64,000 nucleotides of DNA from Dactylosporangium sucinum (GCF_014647515.1 NZ_BMPI01000003.1:1-64000), one strand, 5' to 3'; positions 46,961 to 56,629 are shown, counted from the first letter of the stretch. Notes: a model not told the origin generated them from the sequence alone. Numbers and translations: made by a program.

Positions 46961-47380
46961 CTACGCTGCGGCGGACGGGTGATGTGCGGGCGAACGCGCC
47001 GGAGCCGGTGGAGCAGCCCAGCGCCAGGCGAGCCACACGATCGACGCCGTGGCGGCGATCTCGAACACGCTGTAGAAGACGTAGTACGCCGTCGGCGTCC
47101 CGACGAAGAGCGTCGCGGCCTGCACGAGCGTCATGACGGCGCCGGCGACGAGGTTGGCGATCCGGTTCGCGCGGAACGGCAGCAGCAGCGACAGCAGCAC
47201 CATGGCGATCGGGATCTCCATGAGCACGCCGGCGCCGAACAGGAACCCGGGCGTGATCCGCATCCCGTCGACCTCGCGGTCGAGCAGGCCGTTGAGCACG
47301 TCGGCATCCATGTGCCCGAGCACGTCGCAGTAGAGGTAGTTGAGGACGGCGAAGGTCCACAGCGCGGAGAGTCTGGTCAC
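46961..47380 (-). CDS. DUF6326 membrane protein
   Basis: 139 residues. Four predicted transmembrane helices: LWTFAVLNYLYCDVLGHM, FLFGAGVLMEIPIAMVLLSLLLP, IANLVAGAVMTLVQAATLF and YYVFYSVFEIAATASIVWLAW. NYLYCDVLGHMD is the family mark of DUF6326. Unknown function. A 14-bp palindrome lies 38 nt upstream. Confidence 0.85.
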   Translation of the reverse strand: MTRLSALWTFAVLNYLYCDVLGHMDADVLNGLLDREVDGMRITPGFLFGAGVLMEIPIAMVLLSLLLPFRANRIANLVAGAVMTLVQAATLFVGTPTAYYVFYSVFEIAATASIVWLAWRWAAPPAPARSPAHHPSAAA

Positions 47381-47417
47381 GGCTTCCGACGGTAGGGATC
47401 GCGCGTCCGCGGGCCCA

Positions 47418-47431
47418 CCCTCCGCGGAGGG
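47418..47431. promoter_or_regulatory. Perfect 14-bp palindrome in intergenic gap
   Basis: CCCTCCGCGGAGGG in the 121-bp gap between the MFS stop and the DUF6326 start. Could be an operator for DUF6326 or part of an MFS terminator. Confidence 0.35.
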
Positions 47432-47501
47432 AACCGGCCTGGTCGCGAGAGGGAAACGCCGGCGGCGGCCGCCCGGGGACGACCGCCGCCTTCGCGATGA
47501 C

Positions 47502-48917
47502 CTACGCGTGCCGCCCGCGTGACCGGGCGAACACCGGCGCCAGGCTCAGCACCAGCCCGACCACCGCCACCACGGCCACCAGGTCGATCCCCGGCCGGTA
47601 GTGCGCGAACGAGGCCGCCACCCCCGACACCAGCGCCGTCACGAGGGCCAGGACGAGCGCCGCCCCGACCTGCCCCGACGTCTGCACCAGCCCGCTGGCC
47701 AGGCCCTGCTCGCTGTCCGCGATCCCGTCCGTGGCCTGGGCCATGATCGCGCTGAAGCCGAACGCGAAGCCGCCACCCAGCAGCAGCATCGTCGGCAGGG
47801 TCGACAGCAGGTAGGCAGGGCGGTCGCCCGCCGTGAGCAGGAACCAGCCGTAGCCGAGGCTCATCGACAGCATCGACGAGACGATCAGCGGCCCCGTCCC
47901 GTACCGCGTGACCAGCCGTCCGACGAACGGCGACGCGAACGCCACCAGCAGGCCCGCCGGCAGCAGCGCCAGTGCCATCCGCAGCGGGGACCAGTGCAGC
48001 ACGTCCTGGAGGTACAGCGTCATCATGAACTGGAAGCTCAGGTAGGACCCGAAGAGCGCCACCATGCTCACGTTGGCCCGCACGATCGCGCCCACCCGCA
48101 GGATGCCGAGGCGGATCAGCGGGTGCGGCACCGTCAGCTCCACGAGCACGAAGCCGGCCAGGAGCAGCGCCGCGACCACGGCCGAGCCGATCGTCACCGG
48201 GTCCAGCCAGCCGCGCGCGGGCGCGGACACCACGGTGTAGACGGCCAGGAGCATGCCGCCGACGAGGGTCACCGCGCCGGCCAGGTCGTGCCCGCCCTCC
48301 GCGGCCGGGCGGTCCCGCGGGATGAGCAGCGCGCCGGCCACGAGCGCGCCGATCGCGATCGGCACCGGGATGAGGAACGTCCAGCGCCAGCCGACGCTGG
48401 TGAGCAGGCCGCCGAGGATGAGCCCGGAGGAGTACCCGCTCGCGCCGAACACCGAGAACACCGACAGCGCCCGGTTGCGCGCCGGCCCCTCCGGAAACGT
48501 CGTGGTGAGGATGGACAGGGCGGTCGGCGCCGTGAAGGCCGCGGCGAGCCCCTTCACGAACCGCGTGGCGATGAGCAGCGTCCCGTCGTCGACCAGCCCG
48601 CCGACGAGCGACGCCACCGCGAACACCCCGAGCGCGACGAGGAAGACCCGCCGCCGCCCGAGCAGGTCCGCGGTGCGCCCGCCGAGGAGCAGCAGGCCGC
48701 CGTACCCGAGCACGTACCCGTTGACGATCCACTGCAGGGAGGTCGTCGACAGCCCGAGCTCGGCGCCGATGGAGGGCAGTGCCACGCCGACCATCGAGAC
48801 GTCGAGCGCGTCGAGGAAGAGCACCGCGCACAGCACGGCGAGCACGCCCCACAGCCGGGTGGGGTTGACCGGTGGGGCCGCGGCTTCCGCACGAACCCCC
48901 GTGAGTGTCGTAGTCAC
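47502..48917 (-). CDS. MFS drug-efflux transporter (DHA2-like)
   Basis: 471 residues from GTG 48917, supported by a promoter whose -10 box ends 8 nt upstream, implying a leaderless message; ATG 48944 is the alternative. About 14 transmembrane helices. DHA2/QacA marks: VLFLDALDVSMVGVALPSIGAELG (motif D-like), GYGGLLLLGGRTADLLGRRRVF (motif A) and SFMKGLAAAFTAPTALSILTTTFPEG-like region with RFVKGLAAAFTAPTAL. Proton-driven multidrug export is expected. Divergent from the MarR gene, which most likely represses it. Confidence 0.9.
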   Translation of the reverse strand: MTTTLTGVRAEAAAPPVNPTRLWGVLAVLCAVLFLDALDVSMVGVALPSIGAELGLSTTSLQWIVNGYVLGYGGLLLLGGRTADLLGRRRVFLVALGVFAVASLVGGLVDDGTLLIATRFVKGLAAAFTAPTALSILTTTFPEGPARNRALSVFSVFGASGYSSGLILGGLLTSVGWRWTFLIPVPIAIGALVAGALLIPRDRPAAEGGHDLAGAVTLVGGMLLAVYTVVSAPARGWLDPVTIGSAVVAALLLAGFVLVELTVPHPLIRLGILRVGAIVRANVSMVALFGSYLSFQFMMTLYLQDVLHWSPLRMALALLPAGLLVAFASPFVGRLVTRYGTGPLIVSSMLSMSLGYGWFLLTAGDRPAYLLSTLPTMLLLGGGFAFGFSAIMAQATDGIADSEQGLASGLVQTSGQVGAALVLALVTALVSGVAASFAHYRPGIDLVAVVAVVGLVLSLAPVFARSRGRHA

Positions 48918-48925
48918 GGTTGGCG

Positions 48926-48954
48926 ACACTAGATGCACGCGCATCCAATGTCCA
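48926..48954 (-). promoter_or_regulatory. MFS promoter with operator in the spacer
   Basis: Read on the minus strand: TGGACA (48954-48949), 17 nt, TAGTGT (48931-48926), 8 nt, GTG start. The palindrome GATGCRCGYGCATC fills the spacer (48932-48945), the classic position for a MarR-type repressor. Confidence 0.6.
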
Positions 48955-48990
48955 CGCACAAGATGCTCAAGCATTTAATGCTCGCGCATT
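48932..48990. promoter_or_regulatory. Three ATGC-N4-GCAT operators (MarR sites)
   Basis: GATGCACGCGCATC (48932-48945), GATGCTCAAGCATT (48962-48975) and AATGCTCGCGCATT (48977-48990). The common core is ATGC-N4-GCAT, and the centres are 30 and 15 bp apart. They span the whole MFS/MarR divergent promoter region. Confidence 0.7.
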
Positions 48991-49010
48991 TTCACCCGGC
49001 GAGGAGTAGG

Positions 49011-49397
49011 ATGCGGCGCATGACGTCGGAGGGGGTGCTGGTCGAACGCTGGCGTTCCCTGCTGACCAGCTACAACGAGGTGGCCGGCCACCTGGAGCGC
49101 GCCCTGCAGGACCGGCACGGCCTGACCCTGAGCGAGTTCGAGATCCTCGATCGTCTCATCGCGCAGGAGTGTGAGAAGCGCCGCATGCAGGACCTGGCCG
49201 CCGACATGTACCTCAGCCAGAGCGCCCTGTCCCGCGCCGTCGCCCGCCTGGAGAAGGCCGGCCTGGTCGAGCGCGCCCTGTGCGAGGCCGACCGCCGCGG
49301 CGTCTTCGTGAAGATCACCGAGCCGGGCCTGGCCCGCCACACCGCGGCCCGCGCCACCCACCTGGCGATCCTGGCCGAGCACCTGCAGCCGGCATAG
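49011..49397 (+). CDS. MarR-family transcriptional regulator
   Basis: 128 residues from ATG 49011, 4 nt after GAGGAG; ATG 49020 is further than optimal. Winged helix: HGLTLSEFEILDRLIAQE, RRMQDLAADMYLSQSALSRAVARLEKAGLVER and CEADRRGVFVKITEPG (wing). Flanked by dimerisation helices. Divergent from the MFS exporter with three palindromic sites between, so a local ligand-released repressor is the simple reading. Confidence 0.93.
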   Translation: MRRMTSEGVLVERWRSLLTSYNEVAGHLERALQDRHGLTLSEFEILDRLIAQECEKRRMQDLAADMYLSQSALSRAVARLEKAGLVERALCEADRRGVFVKITEPGLARHTAARATHLAILAEHLQPA

Positions 49398-49410
49398 CGA
49401 CTCGGGCCCG

Positions 49411-49450
49411 CCCGGTTCGGCCCGGTTCAGCCCGGTTCGGCCCGGTTCGG
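49411..49450. repeat. 10-bp tandem repeat, 4 copies
   Basis: Four consecutive copies of CCCGGTTCGG (second copy CCCGGTTCAG) at 49411-49450, immediately next to the palindrome at 49451-49510, downstream of MarR. Confidence 0.85.
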
Positions 49451-49510
49451 CGAGTTGACCTTGGTGGATCACCGTCGCCGGGGCGACCGAAACCCACCAA
49501 GGTCAACTCG
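49451..49510. terminator. Long palindrome between MarR and allantoicase genes
   Basis: CGAGTTGACCTTGGTGG (49451-49467) pairs perfectly with 49494-49510; within the 26-nt loop TCGCC/GGCGA can pair further. It sits between the convergent stops at 49397 and 49529. Likely a bidirectional terminator, or a dispersed palindrome. Confidence 0.75.
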
Positions 49511-49528
49511 ACCTGGGAGCCGCGCGGG

Positions 49529-50473
49529 TCACCCGGTCTCGCCCCACAGCCGGAGGCGGGCCATACCGCCGTCGGGGTACACGTCGAGGCGCACGTGGGT
49601 GGCCGCGCGGGTGGCGTCGACCCGGAACCGGTGCCGGGTGTCGGGCTGCAGGCGGGTGCGCGGCAGCAGGTCGAACCAGTCGGCCTGGTCCGTCGTGCCG
49701 CGCAGCCGGGCCCAGCCGGGCGCGTTGCCCTTGAAGTGGGTGGTGTCCAGCTCGGCCAGCCGGACCCGCCCGGCGGCGGCGAGGCGGACCAGCACCCAGT
49801 CGTTGCCGTCGTCGCGGCGGCGGGCCGTCTCCCAGCCCTCGCCCATGATCCGGGCCTGGCCGGGCAGGATGAGGTTGTTGGGGGAGCCGTAGAACCGGTT
49901 GCTGCAGTCCACGACCAGCCCGCCGAGCTCCAGCGCGGCCAGGTCGACCGTCATGCCGTGCAGCAGCGCCGGGTCGGGCACGACCGTGCCGTGCACGCGC
50001 AGGCGGGCCACGCCGCCGTCGGGGTAGATGTTGAGCCGCACGTGGGTGACGCGCGGGCCGGGCGTGACCTCGAACGGGTTCTGCGTGTCGCCGCGCACCG
50101 GCGAGCGGGGGACGAGCGGCACCCATTCCGCGAGCGCCAGCTCCGCGGGCGACGGGTAGCCCGCCACCGCGCAGCCGTCGACCGAGACGTACGGCGGGAA
50201 GTTGCCCGTGAAGTGCGCGGTGTCGACGACCACGCCGTGGACCACGCCCGGCGCGCCCAGCCGGACGACCGCCCAGTCGTGGCCGGGCTCGCGCCGGCGG
50301 CGGGTCTCCCAGCCGTCGTAGACCTTCCCCTTGGGGCCGTACGTCCAGGTCTCGAACGTCGACGGGTCGGGGTTCACCAGGTTGTCGCGGGCGGCGAAGA
50401 ACTCGTCGTTGGCGTCGACCACGCCACCGCCGAGCAGTCGCGAGGCCAGGTCGGGCAGCTCAGTGAACGTCAC
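49529..50473 (-). CDS. alc: Allantoicase
   Basis: 314 residues from GTG 50473, overlapping the allantoinase stop by 14 nt. Hydrolyses allantoate to ureidoglycolate and urea. The duplicated allantoicase fold is obvious: [21 protein letters not shown] near residue 53 and [21 protein letters not shown] in the second half, each followed by DTAHFTGN or DTTHFKGN and by [20 protein letters not shown] or [20 protein letters not shown]. Last gene of the purine operon. No ureidoglycolate lyase follows in the window. Confidence 0.96.
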   Translation of the reverse strand: MTFTELPDLASRLLGGGVVDANDEFFAARDNLVNPDPSTFETWTYGPKGKVYDGWETRRRREPGHDWAVVRLGAPGVVHGVVVDTAHFTGNFPPYVSVDGCAVAGYPSPAELALAEWVPLVPRSPVRGDTQNPFEVTPGPRVTHVRLNIYPDGGVARLRVHGTVVPDPALLHGMTVDLAALELGGLVVDCSNRFYGSPNNLILPGQARIMGEGWETARRRDDGNDWVLVRLAAAGRVRLAELDTTHFKGNAPGWARLRGTTDQADWFDLLPRTRLQPDTRHRFRVDATRAATHVRLDVYPDGGMARLRLWGETG

Positions 50474-51755
50474 GGCGCAGGAACCTCCCTCGTGGATCAT
50501 CCCCCACCGGAGCGCCCCGCAGCCAGGTGCGGTGCACCACGCCCGAGAGCGGCGTGGCGGCATAGGGCGTGACGGGATGCCGGTGGTACAGCCGGGACGG
50601 ATCGACGACGAACGAGCCCGTGGGATCGAAGGCCACGAGATCCGCGTCGGCGCCGACGACCAGCCGCCCCTTGGTGCGCAGCCCCACCAGGTCCGCCGGG
50701 CCGGTCGACATCCAGCGCACGACGTCGGCGAGGGTGAAGCCGCGCTCGCGGGCCGCGGTCCACATCACCGGCAGCCCCAGCTGCAGCGACGCGATCCCGC
50801 CCCACGCCGCGGCGAAGTCGCCGGAGTCCCGCCGCTTCAGCGCGGGCGTGCTCGGCGAGTGGTCGGACACCACGATCGAGATCGTCCCGTCGGCCAGCCC
50901 CGCCCACAGCCCGTCCTGGTTGCCGGGGTCGCGGATCGGCGGGCAGCACTTGAACTCGGTCGCCCCGTCGGGGACGGCGAGCCCGTCGAGCGTCAGGTAG
51001 TGCGGGCACGTCTCGGCGCTGGCCCGCACACCGTCCTCCCGCGCCTGCCGCAGCAGCCGCAGCGCGTCGGCGGCCGACAGGTGCAGGATGTGCACCCGGG
51101 CGCCGGCGGTCGCCGCGGCCGACAGCGCGGTGCCGACGGCCGACACCTCGGCCGCCGGCGGCCGGGAGGCCAGGAAGTCGGCGTAGGCGCGCGACGGCGG
51201 CGCCGGCCGCAGCGCCGCGGGGTCCTCGGCGTGGACGACGAACAGCGCGTCGACGGCCGCGAAAGCCAGTCCGAGACCGGCCGCGTCGAGCGGCGGGAAC
51301 TCGGGCACGCCGGAGTCGACGAGGAAGCTCTTGAACCCGAACACCCCGGCCTCGTGCAGCGCCGGCAGGTCGCCCGCGTTGCCGGGGACGGCGCCGCCCC
51401 AGAACCCGACGTCGACGAAGCACTGGCCGGCGGCCGCGGCCTGCTTCTCGCGCAGCGCGGCGACCGACGTGGTGGGCGGCAGCGAGTTCAGCGGCATGTC
51501 GACGATCGTCGTCACGCCGCCGGCCGCGGCCGCGCGGGTGGCGGTGGCGAAGCCCTCCCACTCGGTGCGGCCGGGCTCGTTGACGTGCACGTGGGTGTCG
51601 ACGAGCCCGGGCAGCAGCGCCAGGTCGGCGAGGTCGGTGTCGCAGGGCGCGTCGTACGGCCCGATCGCCGCGATGCGCTCGCCGTCGACGGTGAGGGTGG
51701 CCGGGCGCGGGCCTTGCGGGAGGTGCACCTGCTTCGACCGCAGCGTGAAGCTCAC
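50460..51755 (-). CDS. allB: Allantoinase
   Basis: 431 residues from GTG 51755 (GGAGG upstream). Cyclic amidohydrolase that opens the hydantoin ring of allantoin to allantoate. Metal-site motifs: [20 protein letters not shown], carboxylated Lys in [14 protein letters not shown], His in [16 protein letters not shown] and the Asp of VVSDHSPST. Coupled to the DUF6986 gene by GTGA and to alc by a 14-nt overlap. Confidence 0.96.
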   Translation of the reverse strand: MSFTLRSKQVHLPQGPRPATLTVDGERIAAIGPYDAPCDTDLADLALLPGLVDTHVHVNEPGRTEWEGFATATRAAAAGGVTTIVDMPLNSLPPTTSVAALREKQAAAAGQCFVDVGFWGGAVPGNAGDLPALHEAGVFGFKSFLVDSGVPEFPPLDAAGLGLAFAAVDALFVVHAEDPAALRPAPPSRAYADFLASRPPAAEVSAVGTALSAAATAGARVHILHLSAADALRLLRQAREDGVRASAETCPHYLTLDGLAVPDGATEFKCCPPIRDPGNQDGLWAGLADGTISIVVSDHSPSTPALKRRDSGDFAAAWGGIASLQLGLPVMWTAARERGFTLADVVRWMSTGPADLVGLRTKGRLVVGADADLVAFDPTGSFVVDPSRLYHRHPVTPYAATPLSGVVHRTWLRGAPVGDDPRGRFLRRDVH

Positions 51756-52912
51756 AAGGCCTCCAGGTCCTCGATCGGATGGCCCAGGTCGTCGCGCCGC
51801 AGCGCGCCGCAGTGCAGCCCGCGGAGCAGGAAGCGGGCGATCGCCCGGGCGGTGGCCGGCTCGTCGAGGACGCCCGACGCGCGGCGGGCCAGGTAGTCGT
51901 CGAGGCGGCGGCGGGCCGGCGGCAGGCCGTCGAGGTAGAACTGGAAGGTCGCGGCGAACCGGGTGACGAGCTGCGCGGGGTGCAGGTCCCAGCCCTGGTG
52001 GAGACCGCGCTCCAGGCTGCGGCGCACCAGCCGGGCGTGCAGGTCCCAGGCCGCGTGCACCTCCTGCGGCGAGCCGACCGGCAGCACGTTGCTGGAGCCG
52101 TCGCTGACGTGCACGCCGGTGCCGGCGACCGCGACCTGCATGACCGCCTTGGCGTGGTCGGCGACCGGGTGCTCCAGCGACTGCTGGCCGGGGGCGATCC
52201 CGAGCGCGGTGCTGTAGTCGTAGGTGCCGTAGTGGAAGCCGGCGAGCCGGCCGTGCGAGCGCACGATCATCTCGGGCAGCGGCGAGCGGCCGTCGGCGCC
52301 GAGCACCGCCTGCGGGGTCTCGACCTGCAGCTCGAATCGCAGCGTGCCGTCGGCCAGCCCGTGCGCGTGCTCCAGCTGCCGGCACAGCAGCACCGCGACG
52401 TCGGCGTGCGCCGCCGAGGTCGCCTTCGGGAACGTGACGACGAACCCGGGCGGCGGCGGGCCGAGGCCGGTCAGGAACGCGTCGACGGTGCGGGCGGCCC
52501 GGTCCACGGTGGACGGTTCGAGGCTCTTGCAGCGCAGCCCGGAGAACGGCGGCGCGCCCGCGCGCAGGGCGGCCCCGGCCGCCAGCGCGTCCTGGTCCTC
52601 GGTGTCCCGGTAGCCGTAGCCGTCCTCGAAGTCGACCCGCAGGTCCTCGATCGGCTCGGCCGCCAGCTTGGCCAGCACCATGTCCACAGTGGACGCCGGG
52701 AAACCGGCCGGCGGGCCGTGGTCGCGCACGGCGTCGCGGGCGGCCGCGCCCCACGCCGCGACCGTCCCCGCGTCGAACCGGTCGGCGGGCACGTAGGCGG
52801 TGTGCACCGGCCGGCGCGCCACCACCTCGTCGACCTGGCCGGGCAGCAGCAACCGGTCGAGGTGCTCGGCGGCGGCTCGCAGCTCGTCGAGGTCCCGCTC
52901 CGACAGCGCCAT
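51752..52912 (-). CDS. DUF6986 HpcH/HpaI (CitE-like) aldolase-type protein
   Basis: 386 residues. TIM-barrel aldolase/citrate-lyase-beta pattern: [18 protein letters not shown] (DFEDGYG may hold a metal acid), [37 protein letters not shown] (the conserved E before a hydrophobic P) and [17 protein letters not shown]. Function not proven. Within an operon ending in ureidoglycolate it could act on a glyoxylate-derived product, such as malate or malyl-type cleavage or condensation. Overlaps the upstream xdh Mo-subunit stop (TGATG) and the allB start (GTGA). Confidence 0.75.
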   Translation of the reverse strand: MALSERDLDELRAAAEHLDRLLLPGQVDEVVARRPVHTAYVPADRFDAGTVAAWGAAARDAVRDHGPPAGFPASTVDMVLAKLAAEPIEDLRVDFEDGYGYRDTEDQDALAAGAALRAGAPPFSGLRCKSLEPSTVDRAARTVDAFLTGLGPPPPGFVVTFPKATSAAHADVAVLLCRQLEHAHGLADGTLRFELQVETPQAVLGADGRSPLPEMIVRSHGRLAGFHYGTYDYSTALGIAPGQQSLEHPVADHAKAVMQVAVAGTGVHVSDGSSNVLPVGSPQEVHAAWDLHARLVRRSLERGLHQGWDLHPAQLVTRFAATFQFYLDGLPPARRRLDDYLARRASGVLDEPATARAIARFLLRGLHCGALRRDDLGHPIEDLEAL

Positions 52913-55179
52913 CAGGTCCCCGTGAGGTGCTCGGGCCGCACCGGCACGCGCTTGAGCGGCAGGCCGGTCGCGGCGCGGATCGCGGCGACGACCGCCGGCG
53001 TCGACGAGATCGTCGGCGGCTCGCCGACCCCGCGCAGCCCGTACGGGGCCGAAGGATCGCCCAGCTCCAGCACGTCGATGCGCATCGGCGGCACGTCGAG
53101 GATGGTCGGGATGAGGTAGTCGGTGAACGACGGGTTGCGGATCTTCCCGCCGACGACCTGGATCTCCTCCATGACGGCCAGGCCGAGGCCCTGCGCGGTG
53201 CCGCCGGCGATCTGGCCGCGCACCGACTGCGGGTGCAGCGCCCGGCCGACGTCCTGCGCGGTGGCGATCTCGACGACGCGCACCAGGCCCAGCTCCACGT
53301 CGACGTCGACGACCGCCCGGTGGGCCGCGAACGCGTACTGCACGTGGGCGTCGCCCTGCCCGGTCGCCGGGTCGATCGGGAACGTCGGCCGGTGCCGCCA
53401 CTCGACGGTCCGCTCGATCGGCTCGTCCGCGAGCACGTCGGCGAGGTCGGCGACCACCCCCTCGGCGGCGACGACCTTTCCGCCCTCGAGGGATGCGTCG
53501 GTGCGGCCGACGCGCCGCAGCACCTCGTCGCGCACGGCCGCGCACGCCGCCCGGACGGCGCCGCCGGTCACGTACGTCTGCCGCGACGCCGACGACGACC
53601 CGGCGCTGCCGACCGAGGTGTCGGCCGTCGCCACCGTGACCTGCTCGACGCCCAGCTCGGTGCGGGCGATCTGGGCCTGCACGGTGACCAGCCCCTGCCC
53701 GACCTCGGCGGCGGCGGTGTGCACGACGACGGCCGGCTCGCCGCCGACCACCTCCAGCCGCACGCGCGCCGTCGAGTAGTCGTCGAAGCCCTCGGAGAAG
53801 CCGACGTTCTTGATGCCGATGCCGTAGCCGACGCCCCGCCGCACGCCCTCGCCGTGGGTCGTGTTGGCCACGCCGCCCGGCAGCTCGCGCGGGTCGCCGC
53901 TCGCCCCGGCCGGCAGCGGCTCGGCCCGGACCCGGCGCAGCAGCTCGGCGACCGGCGCCGGGCCCTCGACGACCTGCCCGGTCGGCATGGTGTCGCCGGG
54001 TTCGAGGGCGTTGCGCACCCGCAGCTCGACCGGGTCGAGGCCGAGCCGCTCGGCCAGCTTGTCCATCTGCGACTCGTAGGCGAAGCAGGCCTGCACCGCG
54101 CCGAAGCCGCGCATCGCACCGCAGGGCGGGTTGTTCGTGTAGACGGCGTAGCCGTCCATCGTCACGTTGGGCACCCGGTACGGCCCGACGCCGAGCGTGG
54201 TCGCGTTGGCGACGACCGCCATCGACGTGGACGCGTAGGCGCCGCCGTCGAGCACGATGCGGGCCTTCACGTAGACCAGCTTGCCGTCCTCGTCGGCGCC
54301 GTGCTCGTAGGCCAGCTTCGCCGGGTGCCGGTGCACGTGCCCGAAGAAGGACTCCTCCCGGGAGTACACCATCTTCACCGGCCGCCCGGTGTGCAGGGCG
54401 AGCATGCAGGCGTGGACCTGCATCGACACGTCCTCGCGCCCGCCGAACGCGCCGCCGACGCCGGCCAGGCTGAGCCGCACCTTGTCCGGCGGCAGCCCGA
54501 GACAGTCGGCGACCTGCCCGAGGTCGCCGTGCAGCCACTGGGTGGCGACGAACAGGTCGACGCCGCCGTCCTCGGCCGGGATCGCGAGGCCGGACTCCGG
54601 CCCGAGGAAGGCCTGGTCCTGCATGCCGACCTCGTACTCGCCGGTGACCACGACGGGTGCGGTCGCATCCGGGTCGCCCTTGCGGATCGGCACGTGCCGC
54701 AGCAGGTTGCCCGCCTCGTGCACCCGGTCGGTGGCGGGGTCGAGCGCTATCTCGCCGTCGACGACGGGCGGCAGCACCTCGTACTCGACCACGATCCGGG
54801 CCGCGGCCCGCCGCGCCGTCTCCGGGTGGTCGGCGGCGACGATCGCCACCGGCTCCCCGGCGTAGCGCACCTGGCCCATCGCGAGCACGGGCTGGTCGCG
54901 GTGTTCCAGGCCGTACCGCTTGTGCCCCGGAACGTCGTCGGCGGTGAGCACGGCGTGGACCCCGGTGGTCGCAACCGCCCCGGTGAGGTCGACGCGCACG
55001 ATCCGGGCCCGCGGGTGCGGGCTGCGCAGGGTCGCACCCCACAGCATCCGGTCGGCCCACAGGTCCGACGAGAACGCGAACTCCCCGGTGACCTTGAGCG
55101 TGCCGTCCGGCCGCACCGGCGAGGCCCCGATCCCGGCCCTGCTCCCTTGCTCGGTCGCCGTAGTGCCCATCGCGCTCAT
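52912..55179 (-). CDS. Xanthine dehydrogenase molybdopterin-binding subunit
   Basis: 755 residues. Mo-pterin domains: [29 protein letters not shown] (front), AYGGREDV-type [66 protein letters not shown], and the catalytic-glutamate loop [21 protein letters not shown] near the C-terminus. Oxidises hypoxanthine/xanthine to urate. Separated from its FAD and FeS subunits by a deaminase gene and by the 82-bp palindromic element, which ends 15 nt before its start. Confidence 0.94.
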   Translation of the reverse strand: MSAMGTTATEQGSRAGIGASPVRPDGTLKVTGEFAFSSDLWADRMLWGATLRSPHPRARIVRVDLTGAVATTGVHAVLTADDVPGHKRYGLEHRDQPVLAMGQVRYAGEPVAIVAADHPETARRAAARIVVEYEVLPPVVDGEIALDPATDRVHEAGNLLRHVPIRKGDPDATAPVVVTGEYEVGMQDQAFLGPESGLAIPAEDGGVDLFVATQWLHGDLGQVADCLGLPPDKVRLSLAGVGGAFGGREDVSMQVHACMLALHTGRPVKMVYSREESFFGHVHRHPAKLAYEHGADEDGKLVYVKARIVLDGGAYASTSMAVVANATTLGVGPYRVPNVTMDGYAVYTNNPPCGAMRGFGAVQACFAYESQMDKLAERLGLDPVELRVRNALEPGDTMPTGQVVEGPAPVAELLRRVRAEPLPAGASGDPRELPGGVANTTHGEGVRRGVGYGIGIKNVGFSEGFDDYSTARVRLEVVGGEPAVVVHTAAAEVGQGLVTVQAQIARTELGVEQVTVATADTSVGSAGSSSASRQTYVTGGAVRAACAAVRDEVLRRVGRTDASLEGGKVVAAEGVVADLADVLADEPIERTVEWRHRPTFPIDPATGQGDAHVQYAFAAHRAVVDVDVELGLVRVVEIATAQDVGRALHPQSVRGQIAGGTAQGLGLAVMEEIQVVGGKIRNPSFTDYLIPTILDVPPMRIDVLELGDPSAPYGLRGVGEPPTISSTPAVVAAIRAATGLPLKRVPVRPEHLTGT

Positions 55180-55193
55180 CCCCCCACCCCCTC

Positions 55194-55275
55194 CGCGTCG
55201 ATCTTGCACTTGTGGTGCCTGACAAACCCGGACATTCGCGGAGCGTCCTGGCACCACAACTGCAAGATCGACGCG
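55194..55275. repeat. Dispersed palindromic element, copy B
   Basis: Arms 55194-55219 and 55250-55275 pair over 26 nt with one mismatch around a 30-nt loop. The reverse complement matches copy A (28241-28322) almost throughout, including the loop. It lies inside the purine operon, 4 nt after the deaminase stop and 15 nt before the xdh Mo-subunit ATG, so the transcript would carry a very stable stem there. Confidence 0.92.
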
Positions 55276-55279
55276 GGGG

Positions 55280-56629
55280 TCATCGGGGCTCCCGGAGGGT
55301 GCGGGCGGACCTCGCCAGGGCGGCGGCCACGGTCGGTTCGTCCACCGTGGACAGGGCGCCCTCCTGGACCACGGCGCGGCCGCCGACCAGGAGGAGGCGC
55401 AGCGGGGCCTGCGGGCCGAAGACCAGGGCCGCGACCGGGTCGGCGATGCCGGCGTGGCCGAGGCCGTCGAGCCGCCACAGCGCCACGTCGGCCAGCTTGC
55501 CGGGCTCCAGCGAGCCGAGCTCGTCGGCGCGACCCAGGCAGCGGGCGCCGCCGATGGTGCCCAGCGCCAGGGACTCGCGGGCGGTCAGGGCGGCCGGGCC
55601 GCCGCGCAGGCGGGCGAGGTACAGCGCCTGGCGCAGCTCCGGCCCGAGCTGGCCGGCCTCCTGGGAGGCGGCGCCGTCGACGCCGAGGCCGACCGGCGCG
55701 CCGGCGTCGAGGAGGGCCCGGACCGGGGCGATGCCGGCCCCGAGCCGGCCGTTGGAGCTGGGGCAGTGGGCCACGCCGGTGCCGGTCGCGCCGAGCTTGG
55801 CGATCGCGCCGTCGTCGAGGTGCACGGCATGGGCCAGCCAGACGTCGTCGCCCAGCCAGCCGAGCTGCTCGGCGTACTGGACCGGGGTGCAGCCGTGCAC
55901 CTCCCGGCAGTACGACTCCTCCTCGATCGTCTCGGCGAGGTGCGTGTGCAGCCGCACGCCCTCGGCCCGGGCCAGGTCGGCCGCCTCGCGCATGAGGCGC
56001 GGGGTCACCGAGAACGGGCTGCAGGGCGCCACCGCGATGCGCACCATCGCGCCGGGCGAGGAATCGTGGAAGCGGTCGATCGCGGCCTTCGTCGCGGCGA
56101 GCGCGGCGTCGGTGTCCTCGACGACGGTGTCGGGCGGCAGGCCACCGTCCTTGACGGAGAGGTCCATCGAGCCGCGGCACGGGTGGAACCGCAGCCCGAC
56201 CGCGGCCGCCGCGTCGATCTCGGCCGCGAGGACGTCGCCGCCCTCCCGCGGGAAGACGTAGTGGTGGTCGGTGGTCGTCGTGCAGCCCGACAGCGCCAGC
56301 TGCGCGAGCCCGGCGGACGCGGCGGCGTGCACGATGCCGGCGTCGAGACGGGCCCAGATCGGGTACAGCTCGGTGAGCCAGCCGAACAGGATCTCCTGCT
56401 GGGCCAGGCCGCGGGTGGCCCACTGGTAGAGGTGGTGGTGGGTGTTGACCAGGCCGGGGGTGGCCAGGCAGCCGGTGCCGTCGACGCGGGTGACGCCGGC
56501 GTGGCCGCCCGGGTAGGTGCCGGGGCCGACGGCCACGATCCGGTCGCCCTGGACGACGACGTGGCCGTCGGCGTACTCGGTGCCGGCGCCGTCGACGGTG
56601 GCGACCGCGCAGTGCTCGATGACGATCAT
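55280..56629 (-). CDS. 8-oxoguanine/guanine deaminase-like amidohydrolase
   Basis: 449 residues. Metal-dependent amidohydrolase of the TrzN/8-oxoguanine-deaminase group: TPGLVNTHHHLYQWATRGL (HxH), VRLHTHLAETIEEESYC, VWLAHAVHLDD, VAHCPSSNGRLGAG and GLGVDGAASQEAG (Asp). It would supply xanthine (from guanine) or urate (from 8-oxoguanine) to the operon. ATGA overlap with the xdh FeS-subunit stop. Related triazine hydrolases share these motifs, so the substrate is a context-based inference. Confidence 0.85.
   Translation of the reverse strand: MIVIEHCAVATVDGAGTEYADGHVVVQGDRIVAVGPGTYPGGHAGVTRVDGTGCLATPGLVNTHHHLYQWATRGLAQQEILFGWLTELYPIWARLDAGIVHAAASAGLAQLALSGCTTTTDHHYVFPREGGDVLAAEIDAAAAVGLRFHPCRGSMDLSVKDGGLPPDTVVEDTDAALAATKAAIDRFHDSSPGAMVRIAVAPCSPFSVTPRLMREAADLARAEGVRLHTHLAETIEEESYCREVHGCTPVQYAEQLGWLGDDVWLAHAVHLDDGAIAKLGATGTGVAHCPSSNGRLGAGIAPVRALLDAGAPVGLGVDGAASQEAGQLGPELRQALYLARLRGGPAALTARESLALGTIGGARCLGRADELGSLEPGKLADVALWRLDGLGHAGIADPVAALVFGPQAPLRLLLVGGRAVVQEGALSTVDEPTVAAALARSARTLREPR

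Noticed and set aside
49451-49510. Relationship of this palindrome to the 455-518 palindrome and the 82-bp element
   Set aside because: Arms share at most a hexamer (GGTCAA); they are separate sequences, so I do not treat them as one family.
51752-55225. A 1157-codon minus-strand open frame spanning the xdh Mo gene and DUF6986
   Set aside because: Its upstream two thirds is an Arg/Gly/Ala-rich shadow of the real Mo-subunit gene; only the DUF6986 part from 52912 has family motifs.
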